The position numbers and the translations under genes were made by a program. A stretch of DNA of 57,457 bases from Pseudomonadota bacterium (GTDB lineage Bacteria; Bdellovibrionota; Bacteriovoracia; Bacteriovoracales; Bacteriovoracaceae): assembly GCA_027487685.1 (NCBI GenBank), contig JAIYDC010000017.1, positions 1 through 57,457 on the forward strand. The letters run 5' to 3'. The notes beneath the pieces were generated by a model. It was not told where the DNA came from. It ran no database searches and saw only the letters and a program-made list of their open reading frames with translations. Of the stretch, positions 27,362-36,700 are shown one piece after another; positions within the stretch are counted from its first letter, which is position 1, and every line of letters starts with the position of its first letter.

Positions 27362-28252
27362 CTAAGGAGCAACTGAGGGCTTGAACCAACAGAGTGGACG
27401 AAGACCACGGCTAAAGCCAGTCGTTGCGTGGCAAGTTCCAGTGACTTCTGAAGTCGCAGTCACGTCTTCATGCCAAGAAACGTTACAAAGAGAGCCTTGA
27501 AAATAAGTATCAAGACGGCATTGGGTGGCCGGATGGTTATCATCTGTGCGGGTAACAACCTTGGTATCTGGAGTATCAAACTTCGGCTCAACATCAGATC
27601 CGCGCAAGGCTTGGAAGAGCTTGGCCACAGAGAGACCCGCCATGCTTCCGCGGATACAAGTCCAGTAGTCAGCGTTAAACGTGTGCATCTTGCCACAGGC
27701 CCTGACGACGTCTTGAGGGACCTGATCCATCATCTCGCGAACGATGGCTTCATTATTATCATTTTCCCAGCCACGGCGCAGACACTTCAAGTTCGCGAAG
27801 TAATCGGCCTGACCTTCGTTAGAGGCCCAAGGTGAAGACCAAGGGGACGCCTTCCGAGGAGCTCCGCCAATATGGTGACCGAGTTCGTGACACACGACGA
27901 GTGCAAAGCCATCGGCAGTGATCGTCTCGTGACGTGCGAGACCTCCAAACATGGAGACCTTCCAAGTCTTGCCGATCTGCTGGGCGTAGGCATTGACTGT
28001 GCCATCGGTCCAGTTGCGCTCGATGTCCAGATCACCACCATAACTCTTTACAATGGGATTGTAGAGAACTTCAAACTTATCGATAACTGCATTGAACTGG
28101 GCTTCGGTAATCCCGCCCACTCTTTTAGCATGGACGGAAATGTTAAGGTTGTTCTCTGGAACAAAACCTTCGAGACCGTCTGGGGTACACGCCAGAGACG
28201 GTATTGCGAGTACCAGGGATCCTAAGAGCAGTCCTTGCTTGAACATTTTCAT
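27362..28252 (-). CDS. Secreted gluzincin-type zinc metalloprotease, paralogue 2
   Basis: 296 residues, clearly homologous over its whole length to the genes on either side. Signal peptide about 1-21 ('PSLA' before C22). Zinc site H122-E-L-G-H126-H, third ligand E146 in 'NEGQADYFA', the fullest form of the E-x-x-A-D pattern in the trio. Conserved block 'WTDGTVNAYAQ' lies before the active site, and 'CRLDTYFQGSLC' plus 'LRPLCWFKP' at the end. Start ATG at 28252 has AAGGAG seven bases upstream. Probably periplasmic or secreted; a predator could use it on prey protein, but that is inference. Confidence 0.75.
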   Translation of the reverse strand: MKMFKQGLLLGSLVLAIPSLACTPDGLEGFVPENNLNISVHAKRVGGITEAQFNAVIDKFEVLYNPIVKSYGGDLDIERNWTDGTVNAYAQQIGKTWKVSMFGGLARHETITADGFALVVCHELGHHIGGAPRKASPWSSPWASNEGQADYFANLKCLRRGWENDNNEAIVREMMDQVPQDVVRACGKMHTFNADYWTCIRGSMAGLSVAKLFQALRGSDVEPKFDTPDTKVVTRTDDNHPATQCRLDTYFQGSLCNVSWHEDVTATSEVTGTCHATTGFSRGLRPLCWFKPSVAP

Positions 28253-28381
28253 TTGAGTTCTCCTTGAAAATAAAAACGCGTTCTTAACGTGATTCTGACA
28301 TATTTGGATTCGAGAAAACGAGACGAAAATCTTGAAGTAAGATTATGTTGGTTGGAGCATTTCACTCAGGAAATACGCAGA

Positions 28382-28411
28382 ATAAAAAACACCGGGCAAA
28401 GGGCCCGGTGT
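28382..28411 (-). terminator. Intrinsic terminator of the 28442-29320 protease gene
   Basis: Perfect 9-bp stem (arms 28403-28411 and 28389-28397) with a five-base loop and TTTTTTATT after it on the minus strand. Confidence 0.85.
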
Positions 28412-28441
28412 CGATTTAAAAGCAAGAAACGAGAATGAAAA

Positions 28442-29320
28442 TTACTGAACTTTCGGCTTGAACCAACAGCGAGGACGTAGACCAATAGAGCTGCCGGTTG
28501 AGCTATGGCATACGCCGCTGACTTCATCCTTCTGACCAATCTCTTCGTTGAAAGATTTCTCACAGAGCGCACCCTGGAAGTAAGTATCCATGCGGCACTG
28601 AGTGGCAGGATGAGAATCCTGAGTCGAGCTTACCTGGCGTGTGTCAGGAGTGTCGAACTTAGGTGCCTTGGAAGACCAAGATAAAGCTGCAAAGAGCTTA
28701 GCGACGGACTCACCCGCCATTGCGCCACGAACGCAAATGTCGCGATCTTGTGCATTGCTAGGCCATGCCTTACTACAAGCTGTCGTTAGTACCGCAGGGA
28801 CCTCAAGCTTACTAATAACGGCTGCATTGTCTTCATTTTGCCAAACGCGGCGAAGACACTTCGTGGTAGCGAAGTAATCAGACTGGCCTTCGTTCGATGC
28901 CCAATCATTCCCGCCGCCATAACGAGGAACACCACCTATGTGGTGACCGATTTCGTGGCAAACGACGAGGGCAAAGCCGTCCGCAGTGATCGTCTTGTGC
29001 CGGGCGAGACCGCCGAACATAGAGACCTTCCAAATGCTGCCTTCCTGCTCGGCATAAGCATTGACCGTACCATCGGTCCATTTACGAACGACCTCGAGTT
29101 TGCCGCCGTACTCTGCGACGATTGGCGCATAGATACCTTCCACTTGGTCGATGACTGTGTTGAACACCGCCTCGTCAATAGTGTTGATACTTTTGGCGTT
29201 AACAGGGATGAAGAAATCGTTTTTGGGAACAAAACCTTCAGAGCCATTCTTTGTACAAGCAAACACTGGCTGGGACACGATAACGGATGCCATAAGCAAT
29301 CCAAGGGATACGTTCTTCAT
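28442..29320 (-). CDS. Secreted gluzincin-type zinc metalloprotease, paralogue 3
   Basis: 292 residues, same layout as the two downstream paralogues: signal peptide about 1-21, 'WTDGTVNAYAE', zinc site H122-E-I-G-H126-H, third ligand E144 in 'NEGQSDYFA', cysteine-rich end 'CRMDTYFQGALC' and 'PRCWFKP'. A strong Shine-Dalgarno (AAGGAGG) precedes the ATG. Transcribed alone, with a terminator 31 bases past the stop. The loop after the zinc site is glycine-rich here (GGGND) and differs from the other two, so substrate preference may have diverged. Confidence 0.75.
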   Translation of the reverse strand: MKNVSLGLLMASVIVSQPVFACTKNGSEGFVPKNDFFIPVNAKSINTIDEAVFNTVIDQVEGIYAPIVAEYGGKLEVVRKWTDGTVNAYAEQEGSIWKVSMFGGLARHKTITADGFALVVCHEIGHHIGGVPRYGGGNDWASNEGQSDYFATTKCLRRVWQNEDNAAVISKLEVPAVLTTACSKAWPSNAQDRDICVRGAMAGESVAKLFAALSWSSKAPKFDTPDTRQVSSTQDSHPATQCRMDTYFQGALCEKSFNEEIGQKDEVSGVCHSSTGSSIGLRPRCWFKPKVQ

Positions 29321-29428
29321 TAATCCTCCTTGATTAACTGTTTCTTCCTATGATGTTGTCGAAGTTATTTTATTAGCGCCAGCAAACTTGCAAGGTTGTA
29401 AGTTTTTGTTGGAATTAAAAAAAACTAA

Positions 29429-30343
29429 TTAGGGATAGGTTCGCCCAAGTACGAAGAACCAGAAACCCAGTGTTATAAATGAAAGCGGTACGCCAATTCC
29501 TACCATCATCCCGGCAAGCCGCGGCCTGAGATGATGAGAGGACGCCAGGATACTCGACGTAATCATCGGCGCCATGCCGGCCTAGAGCACTGACACCTTG
29601 ATGATCTCAAGGTCCACACCGAGCGAGTGGTAGAGAAGCAAGATCACGAGCGGGGCAAGAATAAGTTTATAGCCCAGACCCAGGCAAAGAAAACGCAACT
29701 CCTCTCTGAGATTGCGCCACTGAAGCTGGAGCCCCACAGAGATGAGAGCAAGTGGCGTCAGGAGAGCTGCCAGTCGCTCGAGAACCTCACGGAAAGGCCC
29801 CTCTGCGCGCCAGCCCCAAGCACCAGCGCTAAGCCCAAGGGTGAAAGCGATAAAGGGTGGGAATAGTAAAATTTTCTTGAACAACATGCGCCTCTGAAGT
29901 TTCCCCGATGAATAGGAAAGTGCTAAGTATATGCCAAAAGTTGAGACGATGAGAAAGCTTCCGGACTGGTCCAAAAAGATGGCGTGCTTCAAGGCCTCCT
30001 GGCCCAGAAGGGCCTCGATCACGGGAAATCCGACAAAGGCGGAATTGCAGAAACCGGCGGTAAGGATAAGGCAGCCCACGGCATCCCGGGGGAGGCGCCA
30101 GCGTTTCCCCAAATAATTCGCGAGCGCCCAAGCAAGTCCAAAAACGATCCAGGTCACGAGAGCGAGAGAGATTAGGGATCGTTCCCATTTAAGATCGGGC
30201 AGTGAAAGGAGGCAGATGGCCGGGAGGGGCACATACAGGATCAGTGCCCCGAGGGTCGCAGGCGCATTCTGAGGAATTGTCTTGACCTGCCGGAGGAAGA
30301 CACCGAGAACAAGAGACACCGCGAGGATCAAAAGACTGGCCAT
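29429..30343 (-). pseudogene. AEC-family permease interrupted by one in-frame amber codon
   Basis: Auxin-efflux-carrier family membrane transporter. The frame runs 253 codons from 30343 to a TAG at 29582-29584, then continues open in the same frame for 50 more codons to TAA at 29429-29431. The sequence after the stop ('AGMAPMI', 'LAGMMVGIGVPLSF', 'LGFWFFVLG') is exactly the last two helices expected of AEC proteins, where the residue at the stop position is usually glutamine. A CAG-to-TAG change explains it. With readthrough the protein is 304 residues, the normal family length. Without it, the last helices of the second bundle are lost. TAG is an ordinary stop in other genes here, so suppression is unlikely. 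A base-calling error is also possible. Confidence 0.8.
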
Positions 30344-30451
30344 GTATTTCCCATTCTAATAACGGCAGAGAATCTTGGCAAATGAGAACTCTTTAAGAGA
30401 AGATGAGTCAAAGAATTTTGGCGAATAATAAATTCAGCGCACAGAGGCGAT

Positions 30452-31888
30452 ATGAGAGACCGAGTCGTATTCTACTTAAATGGCGTTCGTACTGAGGCGG
30501 GCCCTGAAGACGCCTCTCTCATGCTAGCCGAGTACCTCCGAACGAGACGAGGTCTCACCGGGACAAAGATAGTCTGTGCTGAGGGCGACTGCGGGGCCTG
30601 TACAGTCTTGCGCCTTTTTCCCCACGCGCCAGGGACTGATGGTCAGAATTTTCTGCCCGTAAACTCCTGCATTACTTTGGTCGCTCAGCTCGATGGCTCA
30701 AGTCTTGTTACGGTGGATGCACTCCAGGATAAGGGTCAACTTCACGAAACCCAGCGGGCCATGGTCGACTGTCATGGATCTCAGTGCGGATTCTGCACCC
30801 CGGGGTTCGTCATGGCACTTACGGGCATGGTGGAAGAGAAGCTCTCCCGCAGTGATGCAACCGTCGACATCAAGGAAGCCAAAAACTGCCTGACAGGGAA
30901 TCTCTGCCGCTGCACAGGGTACCTTCCGATCATCGATGCCGCCCTTAGCATAGACCTCTCAAAATGCCGGCCTCTCAAAGAGCGCTTTTACTCAAATGCC
31001 CAAGAAACCGCACTCGCAGAAGTTTTTGGCCAGAGTGCTCTCGTCGAAGATAAAACCTTCTCTTTTTTTGCACCAACCACTCTTGAGGAGGCCCTGGCCT
31101 ATCTCGCACGCTACCCTGACACCAGAATTCTGGGCTCAGGAACAGACCTCAGCGTGGTCCATAACAAACGAAAAGCCACACTCTCCAGGCTCCTCGGACT
31201 CCATCTGATCCCCTCGCTTTATCAGATCAGGGAAGACTCTGGCCTTGTACACGTTGGTGCCCGCGTCACCCACGCTGAGTTTAGGCATTTCCTGAAAACT
31301 CATGTGCCCGAGTTCGCGAGCTACCTCGACGTCTTCGCAAGTCCTCAGATCAAGAATATGGGGACCGTCGTTGGTAACATTGCAACGGCTTCACCCATCG
31401 GCGACACGCCCCCCGCTTTCCTGGCGCTGGATGCCATCATCGGCGTCAGAGGCCCGACCGGAGAGCGGGAAATACCTATCTCGAAATTCTTCCTCGCCTA
31501 CCGAAAGACCGCACTCGCTCCAGGAGAACTTATCACTTATGTGAAGTTTCCTATCCCAGAGAAGGCGACAGACCTCCGCTTCTACAAGTCCTCCAACCGA
31601 AAGGACCTCGACATCTCAGCAGTCAACCTCGCGGTCCGTGTCACCTGGAAGAACGAGGCCCGCCTAGAAATCCGCGATATCGCCGTCGCTGCTGGTGGTG
31701 TGGCGCCCGTGCCCTACCGCTTTTTCCGCACTGAAGAACTTCTTCGCCAGCGGTATGACATCGAAGCTGCGGTCAAGGAACTTCAATCGGAAGTCACCCC
31801 TATCAGTGACCTCCGGGCTTCGGCCGGTTACCGGAGGGTTATTCTCGAAAACCTCTTCCGAAAGTTTTTCCGGGAGGTGGTACCTTGA
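30452..31888 (+). CDS. xdhA: Xanthine dehydrogenase small subunit (2Fe-2S and FAD)
   Basis: Electron-transfer subunit of molybdenum xanthine dehydrogenase, which oxidises hypoxanthine and xanthine to urate. 478 residues. First [2Fe-2S] site C42/C47/C50/C73, second C112/C115/C152/C154 ('GFCTPG', 'LCRCTGY'). The FAD domain begins near 205 with 'LGSGTDLSVVHNK' as the flavin-binding loop. The bacterial two-subunit layout (small FeS/FAD plus large Mo subunit) is clear. The ATG follows AGAGG. Divergent from the AEC permease, with a 108-base gap. Confidence 0.93.
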   Translation: MRDRVVFYLNGVRTEAGPEDASLMLAEYLRTRRGLTGTKIVCAEGDCGACTVLRLFPHAPGTDGQNFLPVNSCITLVAQLDGSSLVTVDALQDKGQLHETQRAMVDCHGSQCGFCTPGFVMALTGMVEEKLSRSDATVDIKEAKNCLTGNLCRCTGYLPIIDAALSIDLSKCRPLKERFYSNAQETALAEVFGQSALVEDKTFSFFAPTTLEEALAYLARYPDTRILGSGTDLSVVHNKRKATLSRLLGLHLIPSLYQIREDSGLVHVGARVTHAEFRHFLKTHVPEFASYLDVFASPQIKNMGTVVGNIATASPIGDTPPAFLALDAIIGVRGPTGEREIPISKFFLAYRKTALAPGELITYVKFPIPEKATDLRFYKSSNRKDLDISAVNLAVRVTWKNEARLEIRDIAVAAGGVAPVPYRFFRTEELLRQRYDIEAAVKELQSEVTPISDLRASAGYRRVILENLFRKFFREVVP

Positions 31889-34299
31889 GCCTTCCTCACG
31901 ATAGCGCCCGGGGGCACGTGACCGGCGAGAGCGAATTTATTGACGACCGACCTGTGATGCGCCATGAGCTCTTTGCCGATGTGTTTTACTCGACCCGTGC
32001 TCACGCTCGCATCAAACACCTCGACTTCGAAGAGGTGTTGAAAACTCCAGGCGTCATCGCAGTCTTCACCGGCCACGACTTCTCTCACAATCTTTGGGGA
32101 GCTATCTTTAAGGATCAACCGATCCTTGCCACCGACGAAGTGAACCACGCCGGCGAGGGGATCGCTTTGATCGTCGCCGAATCCCGCGAGATCGCCCAGC
32201 GAGCGAAGCGGAAGGTTGTGATTGAATACACAGATCTCGAGGGGATCCTAAGCATCGACGCCGCCAAGAGGGCCAAGTCCTTCATCATTCCGGCGCGCAA
32301 GATCGAGCGCGGGAACGTCGAAACTGCTCTTGCCGCTTCCCCTCTGCGCCTAAACAGCACAATCAAGATCCAGGGCCATGATCACTTTTACCTCGAGTCC
32401 CAGGCATCGGTCGCCTACCCCTTAGAAGATGGGCAGATCGAAGTCCACTCCTCCTCTCAACACCCGACGGAGACCCAGCATGTGGTCGCCCACGCCTTGG
32501 GCCTTCAGGACAAGGACGTGGTCTGTATCGTTAAACGGATGGGAGGAGGTTTTGGCGGTAAAGAATCTCAGGCCGCTCCGTTCGCGGCAATGGCAGCGCT
32601 CGCGGCCCTGAAACTGCGAAGACCAGTACGCCTGTGCCTGACTAAAGACGACGACATGATCATGACAGGAAAACGTAACCCCTTCGAGAACGAGTATGCC
32701 GTCGGTTTCGACTCTGATGGCCGCATCCATGCGCTTGACGTACGCCTTTTTTCCGACGCTGGCGCCTACGCAGATCTTTCAACGTCGATTATGGAGCGAG
32801 CAATGCTTCATACGGACAACGCCTACTTTATTCCGCATATGCGCGTGGTGGGTCAGGTGTGCCGGACCCATAACCACTCCCATACCGCTTTCCGGGGCTT
32901 CGGTGGCCCGAAAGGTGTCGCAACCGTGGAGAAGGTCATCGAAGAAATCGCCCACTTTCTGAATAAGGACCCGATGGATGTCCGGCGCTTAAACCTCTAT
33001 GCAGAAGAGGGGGGCAAGGACATCACGCACTATGGGCAGAAGGTTGAAAACAATACTCTCGGTCGCCTGCTCTCAGAGCTCGAAGCGAGCTGTAACTACC
33101 GCCAGCGCCGCAGTGAGGTGCAAGCGTGGAACTCCGGGAATGAGAGCACGATTCGAGGCATCTCCCTTACCCCGGTGAAGTTTGGAATTTCCTTTACGAC
33201 CCGTTTCCTAAACCAGGGAAACGCCTTCGTTATCATCCACACCGATGGCACTCTTCAGATCTCCACCGGAGCGACGGAAATGGGCCAGGGTGTGAACGCT
33301 CGCATCGCAGAGCTCGTCACCAGTGAACTCGGACTTCCCCGACAAACCGCACGCGTGATGCCGACCAGAACAGATAAAAATGCTAATACCTCCCCAACCG
33401 CTGCCTCTTCAGGCACCGATCTCAACGGGGCCGCTGCCCTACTGGCCGTGCGAAAAATCAAAAAGCGCCTTTCCGAGCTAGCACTTAAGCTTATCGACAT
33501 CCCTCCGGAGAAGTGGGCGTCGAAGACAGCGGGACTGGGCTCTGAACCAGAGGTTGACCTCGAGGATCCGTACTTGAACGAGAATGACCCGAATGCCGGC
33601 GCCGATTGGGTCTCCGGGACGGCGACCTACTTTGGCATCTGCTTCGAAGGCGGTGAGGCCTTCCACCCATCTCATCCCAAGAAGAGGATCACATTCGGGT
33701 CGCTGGTGCTTGAAGCGTACCTTAACCGCATCTCTCTTTCAGACTATGCCTTCTACAAGATTCCAGGGATCGAGTTTAATAAACTCACGGGCCAGGGGAA
33801 CGCTTTCCTCTATTTTACTCAAGGTGCGGCATGCACAGAGGTCGCCCTTGATCGCGATACCGGTGAAGTGAAAGTCCTTCGAACCGATATCCTGATGGAC
33901 CTGGGCCGGCCCGTCAATGAGGCCCTTGACCTGGGCCAGATCTCTGGTGCTTATATCCAGGGTCTTGGATGGTGCACGACGGAGAACTTGGTCTACGACC
34001 AACAGGGCCTTCTCCTCACACACGCACCGAGTACCTATAAAATTCCCAATATCCAGGACACTCCTCGAACTTTTAACATTAACCTTCTTAAGAATGACGA
34101 GAACTACGCCAATGTCCGGGGCACTAAAGCGGTAGGAGAGCCTCCACTTCTTCTCGCTGTTTCCGCCTGGACCGCCATCAACGATGCTCTGAGACACCTC
34201 CCCCACTATCGTAAGAGCTATCCGATGGTTCGAATTCCAGCGACTGCTGAAAATATCCTGAGGGCGATAGCACCTCAAAGGTTCGAGTCATGGGAATGA
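31885..34299 (+). CDS. xdhB: Xanthine dehydrogenase large subunit (molybdopterin)
   Basis: Mo-cofactor subunit, 804 residues. Start is TTG at 31885, overlapping the xdhA stop (TTGA) with GGGAGGTGG just upstream. Conserved elements: 'GGGFGGKE', 'FRGFGGP' with its active-site arginine, 'KFGISFTTRFLNQ', 'ATEMGQG', and near the C-terminus 'KAVGEPPLLL' with the catalytic glutamate. The last element is diagnostic of the xanthine oxidase family and tells it apart from aldehyde oxidases with altered pockets only weakly. After 'FGGP' the residue is lysine where glutamine is common. It overlaps xdhC by 10 bases. Confidence 0.93.
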   Translation: MSLPHDSARGHVTGESEFIDDRPVMRHELFADVFYSTRAHARIKHLDFEEVLKTPGVIAVFTGHDFSHNLWGAIFKDQPILATDEVNHAGEGIALIVAESREIAQRAKRKVVIEYTDLEGILSIDAAKRAKSFIIPARKIERGNVETALAASPLRLNSTIKIQGHDHFYLESQASVAYPLEDGQIEVHSSSQHPTETQHVVAHALGLQDKDVVCIVKRMGGGFGGKESQAAPFAAMAALAALKLRRPVRLCLTKDDDMIMTGKRNPFENEYAVGFDSDGRIHALDVRLFSDAGAYADLSTSIMERAMLHTDNAYFIPHMRVVGQVCRTHNHSHTAFRGFGGPKGVATVEKVIEEIAHFLNKDPMDVRRLNLYAEEGGKDITHYGQKVENNTLGRLLSELEASCNYRQRRSEVQAWNSGNESTIRGISLTPVKFGISFTTRFLNQGNAFVIIHTDGTLQISTGATEMGQGVNARIAELVTSELGLPRQTARVMPTRTDKNANTSPTAASSGTDLNGAAALLAVRKIKKRLSELALKLIDIPPEKWASKTAGLGSEPEVDLEDPYLNENDPNAGADWVSGTATYFGICFEGGEAFHPSHPKKRITFGSLVLEAYLNRISLSDYAFYKIPGIEFNKLTGQGNAFLYFTQGAACTEVALDRDTGEVKVLRTDILMDLGRPVNEALDLGQISGAYIQGLGWCTTENLVYDQQGLLLTHAPSTYKIPNIQDTPRTFNINLLKNDENYANVRGTKAVGEPPLLLAVSAWTAINDALRHLPHYRKSYPMVRIPATAENILRAIAPQRFESWE

Positions 34300-35054
34300 G
34301 CCTTTGGGCAAAATGCGACGATCTCGCCAAAGGTGGAATCTCCTTCGTCACGGTGACCATGACCGGGGTTCGGGGATCGGCGCCCCAGGAAGTCGGTGCA
34401 AAAATGGTTGTGAGCTTAGAGGGCCTAGAGGCCGGAACCATTGGCGGTGGAAAAATCGAGCTCGCGGGGATCAACCAGGCCCTAGAGCTCCTGCGAGATG
34501 GCCAATCTCCGCCGTTGTTGGTCGTTTGGAACCTTCAAACCGATATCGGTATGAGCTGCGGGGGTGAGGTCACACTCCTCTTTGAGCAACATAGACAGGA
34601 CAACTGGCCCATTGTTATCTTCGGAGCGGGCCACGTCGCCCAGGCCCTGACACGACTCCTCTCCCATCTTAACTGCCAGGTGACCTGCGTAGATCCAAGA
34701 GAAGAGTGGGTCTCCAAATTAAATGGCGTCCGAGGAATCTGCCACCCCACACCTAAGGACCTGGTGGCAAGTTTTTCACCCAAAAGCTTTTTTCTTTCGA
34801 TGACCATGGGCCACGCCCACGATGTCCCGATCCTCCAGGAAATTGCTCGCCATGCGCCACTGGCCCCTTATGTCGGGGTTATCGGCAGCACGGTAAAGGG
34901 GATCAAAATCAAAGATGAATTGCGAAACCTTGGAGTTTCTGATGAGTTTCTGCATCGATTGCGGGTTCCCATGGGGCTTCCCATCGGGAAGAACGAGCCC
35001 TGGGAGATCGCAGTCTCTATTGCGGCCGAACTCCTGAAGGTGCGAGATGAATGA
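34290..35054 (+). CDS. xdhC: Molybdenum cofactor maturation/insertion protein XdhC
   Basis: XdhC binds and sulfurates the molybdenum cofactor before insertion into the XdhB subunit. 254 residues, slightly short. N-terminal domain with 'GSAPQEVGAKMVV' and 'TIGGGKIE', then 'DIGMSCGGEV' with the cysteine proposed to hold the cofactor, then a Rossmann-like domain 'IFGAGHVAQALTRLL', and 'MGHAHD' and 'YVGVIGS' further on. Position right after xdhB with overlapping ends confirms the role. Confidence 0.9.
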   Translation: MGMSLWAKCDDLAKGGISFVTVTMTGVRGSAPQEVGAKMVVSLEGLEAGTIGGGKIELAGINQALELLRDGQSPPLLVVWNLQTDIGMSCGGEVTLLFEQHRQDNWPIVIFGAGHVAQALTRLLSHLNCQVTCVDPREEWVSKLNGVRGICHPTPKDLVASFSPKSFFLSMTMGHAHDVPILQEIARHAPLAPYVGVIGSTVKGIKIKDELRNLGVSDEFLHRLRVPMGLPIGKNEPWEIAVSIAAELLKVRDE

Positions 35055-35943
35055 CAGAAATGCTGTGGAGAAAAGCTCGCAAATCGAGGCACTGGGCCAT
35101 TATGGCGCTCTTCTCTCCTTAGTCGAGCTTGGAGTCGGGACAACCCTTCAGGCCTTTCGAGTCCCTTTCGGAGGCCTATTGCTTTCACTGAATCAGGGCC
35201 ATCTTCTCACCTGCGCTTCGATCAAAACTGGAGATGCTAACATCGGGTATTCGATCTCAAACGTTGCGGCCATCATGAAGTCTCTCGCTCCGGCCGGAAA
35301 CAAGCTTGGCCCCATGCTCAGTCTGTCCATGCAAGGCCTTCTCTTCTCTATAGGCACCCGCCTCGGGGTCAATCTCCCTGGCCTCATTTTAGGCACGGTC
35401 TTACTCTCCCTGTGGTCTTTTGTTCAGCCGGTGGTTACCTACTACCTCTTCTTCGGAGATGCCCTCCTTGAGGCAATGAGCTACCTTTACCAGAAGACCC
35501 TGCCCTTCCACGCCCTCAAGAAAGAACACCTCCTGGCAAGTCTCTTAGGTCTGGTCGCGGCCAAAGCTGTGACTGCCATTGGCCTCACGGTCTTCGCTTG
35601 GAGGCAGGGAGGAGACGAGTCTCTCCAAGAGCGCCTTGTGGTCTATGCCAAAGCAAGACCCAGAAGCGCACAGCACCCTGCTCTCCTTGCCCTTAAGGAT
35701 CTTATGAAACCCATGTTTCTTGCTTCGTTGGGACTTACGGCAGTCTTTCTCTTCTTCTCCCAACACCACTTCTCTGGGATCATCTGGCATTTGCTCCGAC
35801 CATTGGCAGTGGGCTTCATTTTTTTTTACTTCTCCCGGACAATGACTCTCGACCGCTGGCTAGCACGGCTACACGGGGGGCGTTGGGAAGACTTTTCTAA
35901 GGGATGTGAAATGGCTCTCGCAAAGGTTCGGAAAGTGCTTTGA
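35047..35943 (+). CDS. Integral membrane protein of unknown function, last gene of the xdh operon
   Basis: 298 residues with about six hydrophobic segments (near 17-35, 95-130, 138-160, 170-192, 222-240, 250-270). The block 'AFRVPFGGLLLSLNQGHLL' and the later 'GNKLGPMLSLSMQGLLFSIG' (about 75-105) look conserved and functional, but I cannot assign a family with confidence. The start overlaps the xdhC stop by eight bases. Co-transcription with xanthine dehydrogenase suggests a purine, urate or molybdate transport or membrane role, which is inference only. An S-component-like transporter fold is one possibility. Confidence 0.55.
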   Translation: MNDRNAVEKSSQIEALGHYGALLSLVELGVGTTLQAFRVPFGGLLLSLNQGHLLTCASIKTGDANIGYSISNVAAIMKSLAPAGNKLGPMLSLSMQGLLFSIGTRLGVNLPGLILGTVLLSLWSFVQPVVTYYLFFGDALLEAMSYLYQKTLPFHALKKEHLLASLLGLVAAKAVTAIGLTVFAWRQGGDESLQERLVVYAKARPRSAQHPALLALKDLMKPMFLASLGLTAVFLFFSQHHFSGIIWHLLRPLAVGFIFFYFSRTMTLDRWLARLHGGRWEDFSKGCEMALAKVRKVL

Positions 35944-35956
35944 GCGAGGTGTATAA

Positions 35957-35984
35957 TGCCGCCCAGGAGGAATCCCAGGCGGCA
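35957..35984. terminator. Possible shared stem-loop between convergent genes
   Basis: Seven-base arms 35957-35963 and 35978-35984, with possible inner pairing. It lies between the xdh operon end and the convergent gene 35997-36596. On the plus strand a T run follows nine bases later; on the minus strand there is no T run. Weak. Confidence 0.35.
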
Positions 35985-35996
35985 ATGAGGGCATTT

Positions 35997-36596
35997 TTAC
36001 TTTTTAAGAACTGTGACTTCGAGAACCTTAACTACAACTTCTTTGAAAACAATCTTCGGCGTACAACCAGGAATAGGTAAAGGGTTGTTATCATAATCGT
36101 AGTATCGGCAGAAGACAGAGTTCTTCACGTCAACAACCATCCGTGTTCTATCCACTGGCCTTGTCTCAAAGCGGAAGAGTTTCTTCGCCAGGGGACCACC
36201 GGTTGAACGGAAGATCCTCCGGGCCCGCTTGAGCTGAGCGATTTCTTCTTCTGTAAACAAGTCGACTTTAAAATTGACCAGGTAAGTGGTGAAAGGATTT
36301 GTATTGTAGACGTCATCATCATGCCGACGCTCTACAGAGTGCCCAACACTCACCTGTATCACAGGCACTGATTCAAGAACAACAACATCGTCGCAATCCC
36401 CCGGTGCGCTATCACCATAAGTTGTACAACCAGGAATCGGCCGCACTTCAGTTTTAGTAGGAAGAATGCGGTACTCAGCAAACGAGAGTCCTACGTCCCG
36501 GGCATTGGCCGGAAAATCAACGCTATTGTCGAAACTGACTGATCCAAATGCCATGGACGATAAGCACAAGCTGGCAAGGATAACTAAGGTACGCAT
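35997..36596 (-). CDS. Exported protein, paralogue A of a tandem pair
   Basis: 199 residues with a Sec signal (about 1-18, ending 'AFG'). Mature part contains a recurring cysteine motif: 'RPIPGCTTYGD' then a cysteine after 'PGDC', and near the end 'FCRYYDYDNNPLPIPGC'. The gene at 36742 has the same motif set in the same order. I do not recognise the family. Expected to be periplasmic or secreted and disulfide-bonded. Upstream of it is the long inverted repeat that ends its paralogue. Confidence 0.6.
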   Translation of the reverse strand: MRTLVILASLCLSSMAFGSVSFDNSVDFPANARDVGLSFAEYRILPTKTEVRPIPGCTTYGDSAPGDCDDVVVLESVPVIQVSVGHSVERRHDDDVYNTNPFTTYLVNFKVDLFTEEEIAQLKRARRIFRSTGGPLAKKLFRFETRPVDRTRMVVDVKNSVFCRYYDYDNNPLPIPGCTPKIVFKEVVVKVLEVTVLKK

Positions 36597-36700
36597 GGGG
36601 CCTCCAATTAGAATTAGTCGGACAATCCTTCAGAAATTCAGACTATACAAACAAAGATCAAGGGTTCGGAAAATTATACACGGGATTCAAAGTGAAAATA

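Noticed and set aside
29582-29584. Amber codon used as a sense codon (readthrough code)
   Set aside because: TAG ends other intact genes in the window, such as those ending at 12710 and 50162, so it is a normal stop here.
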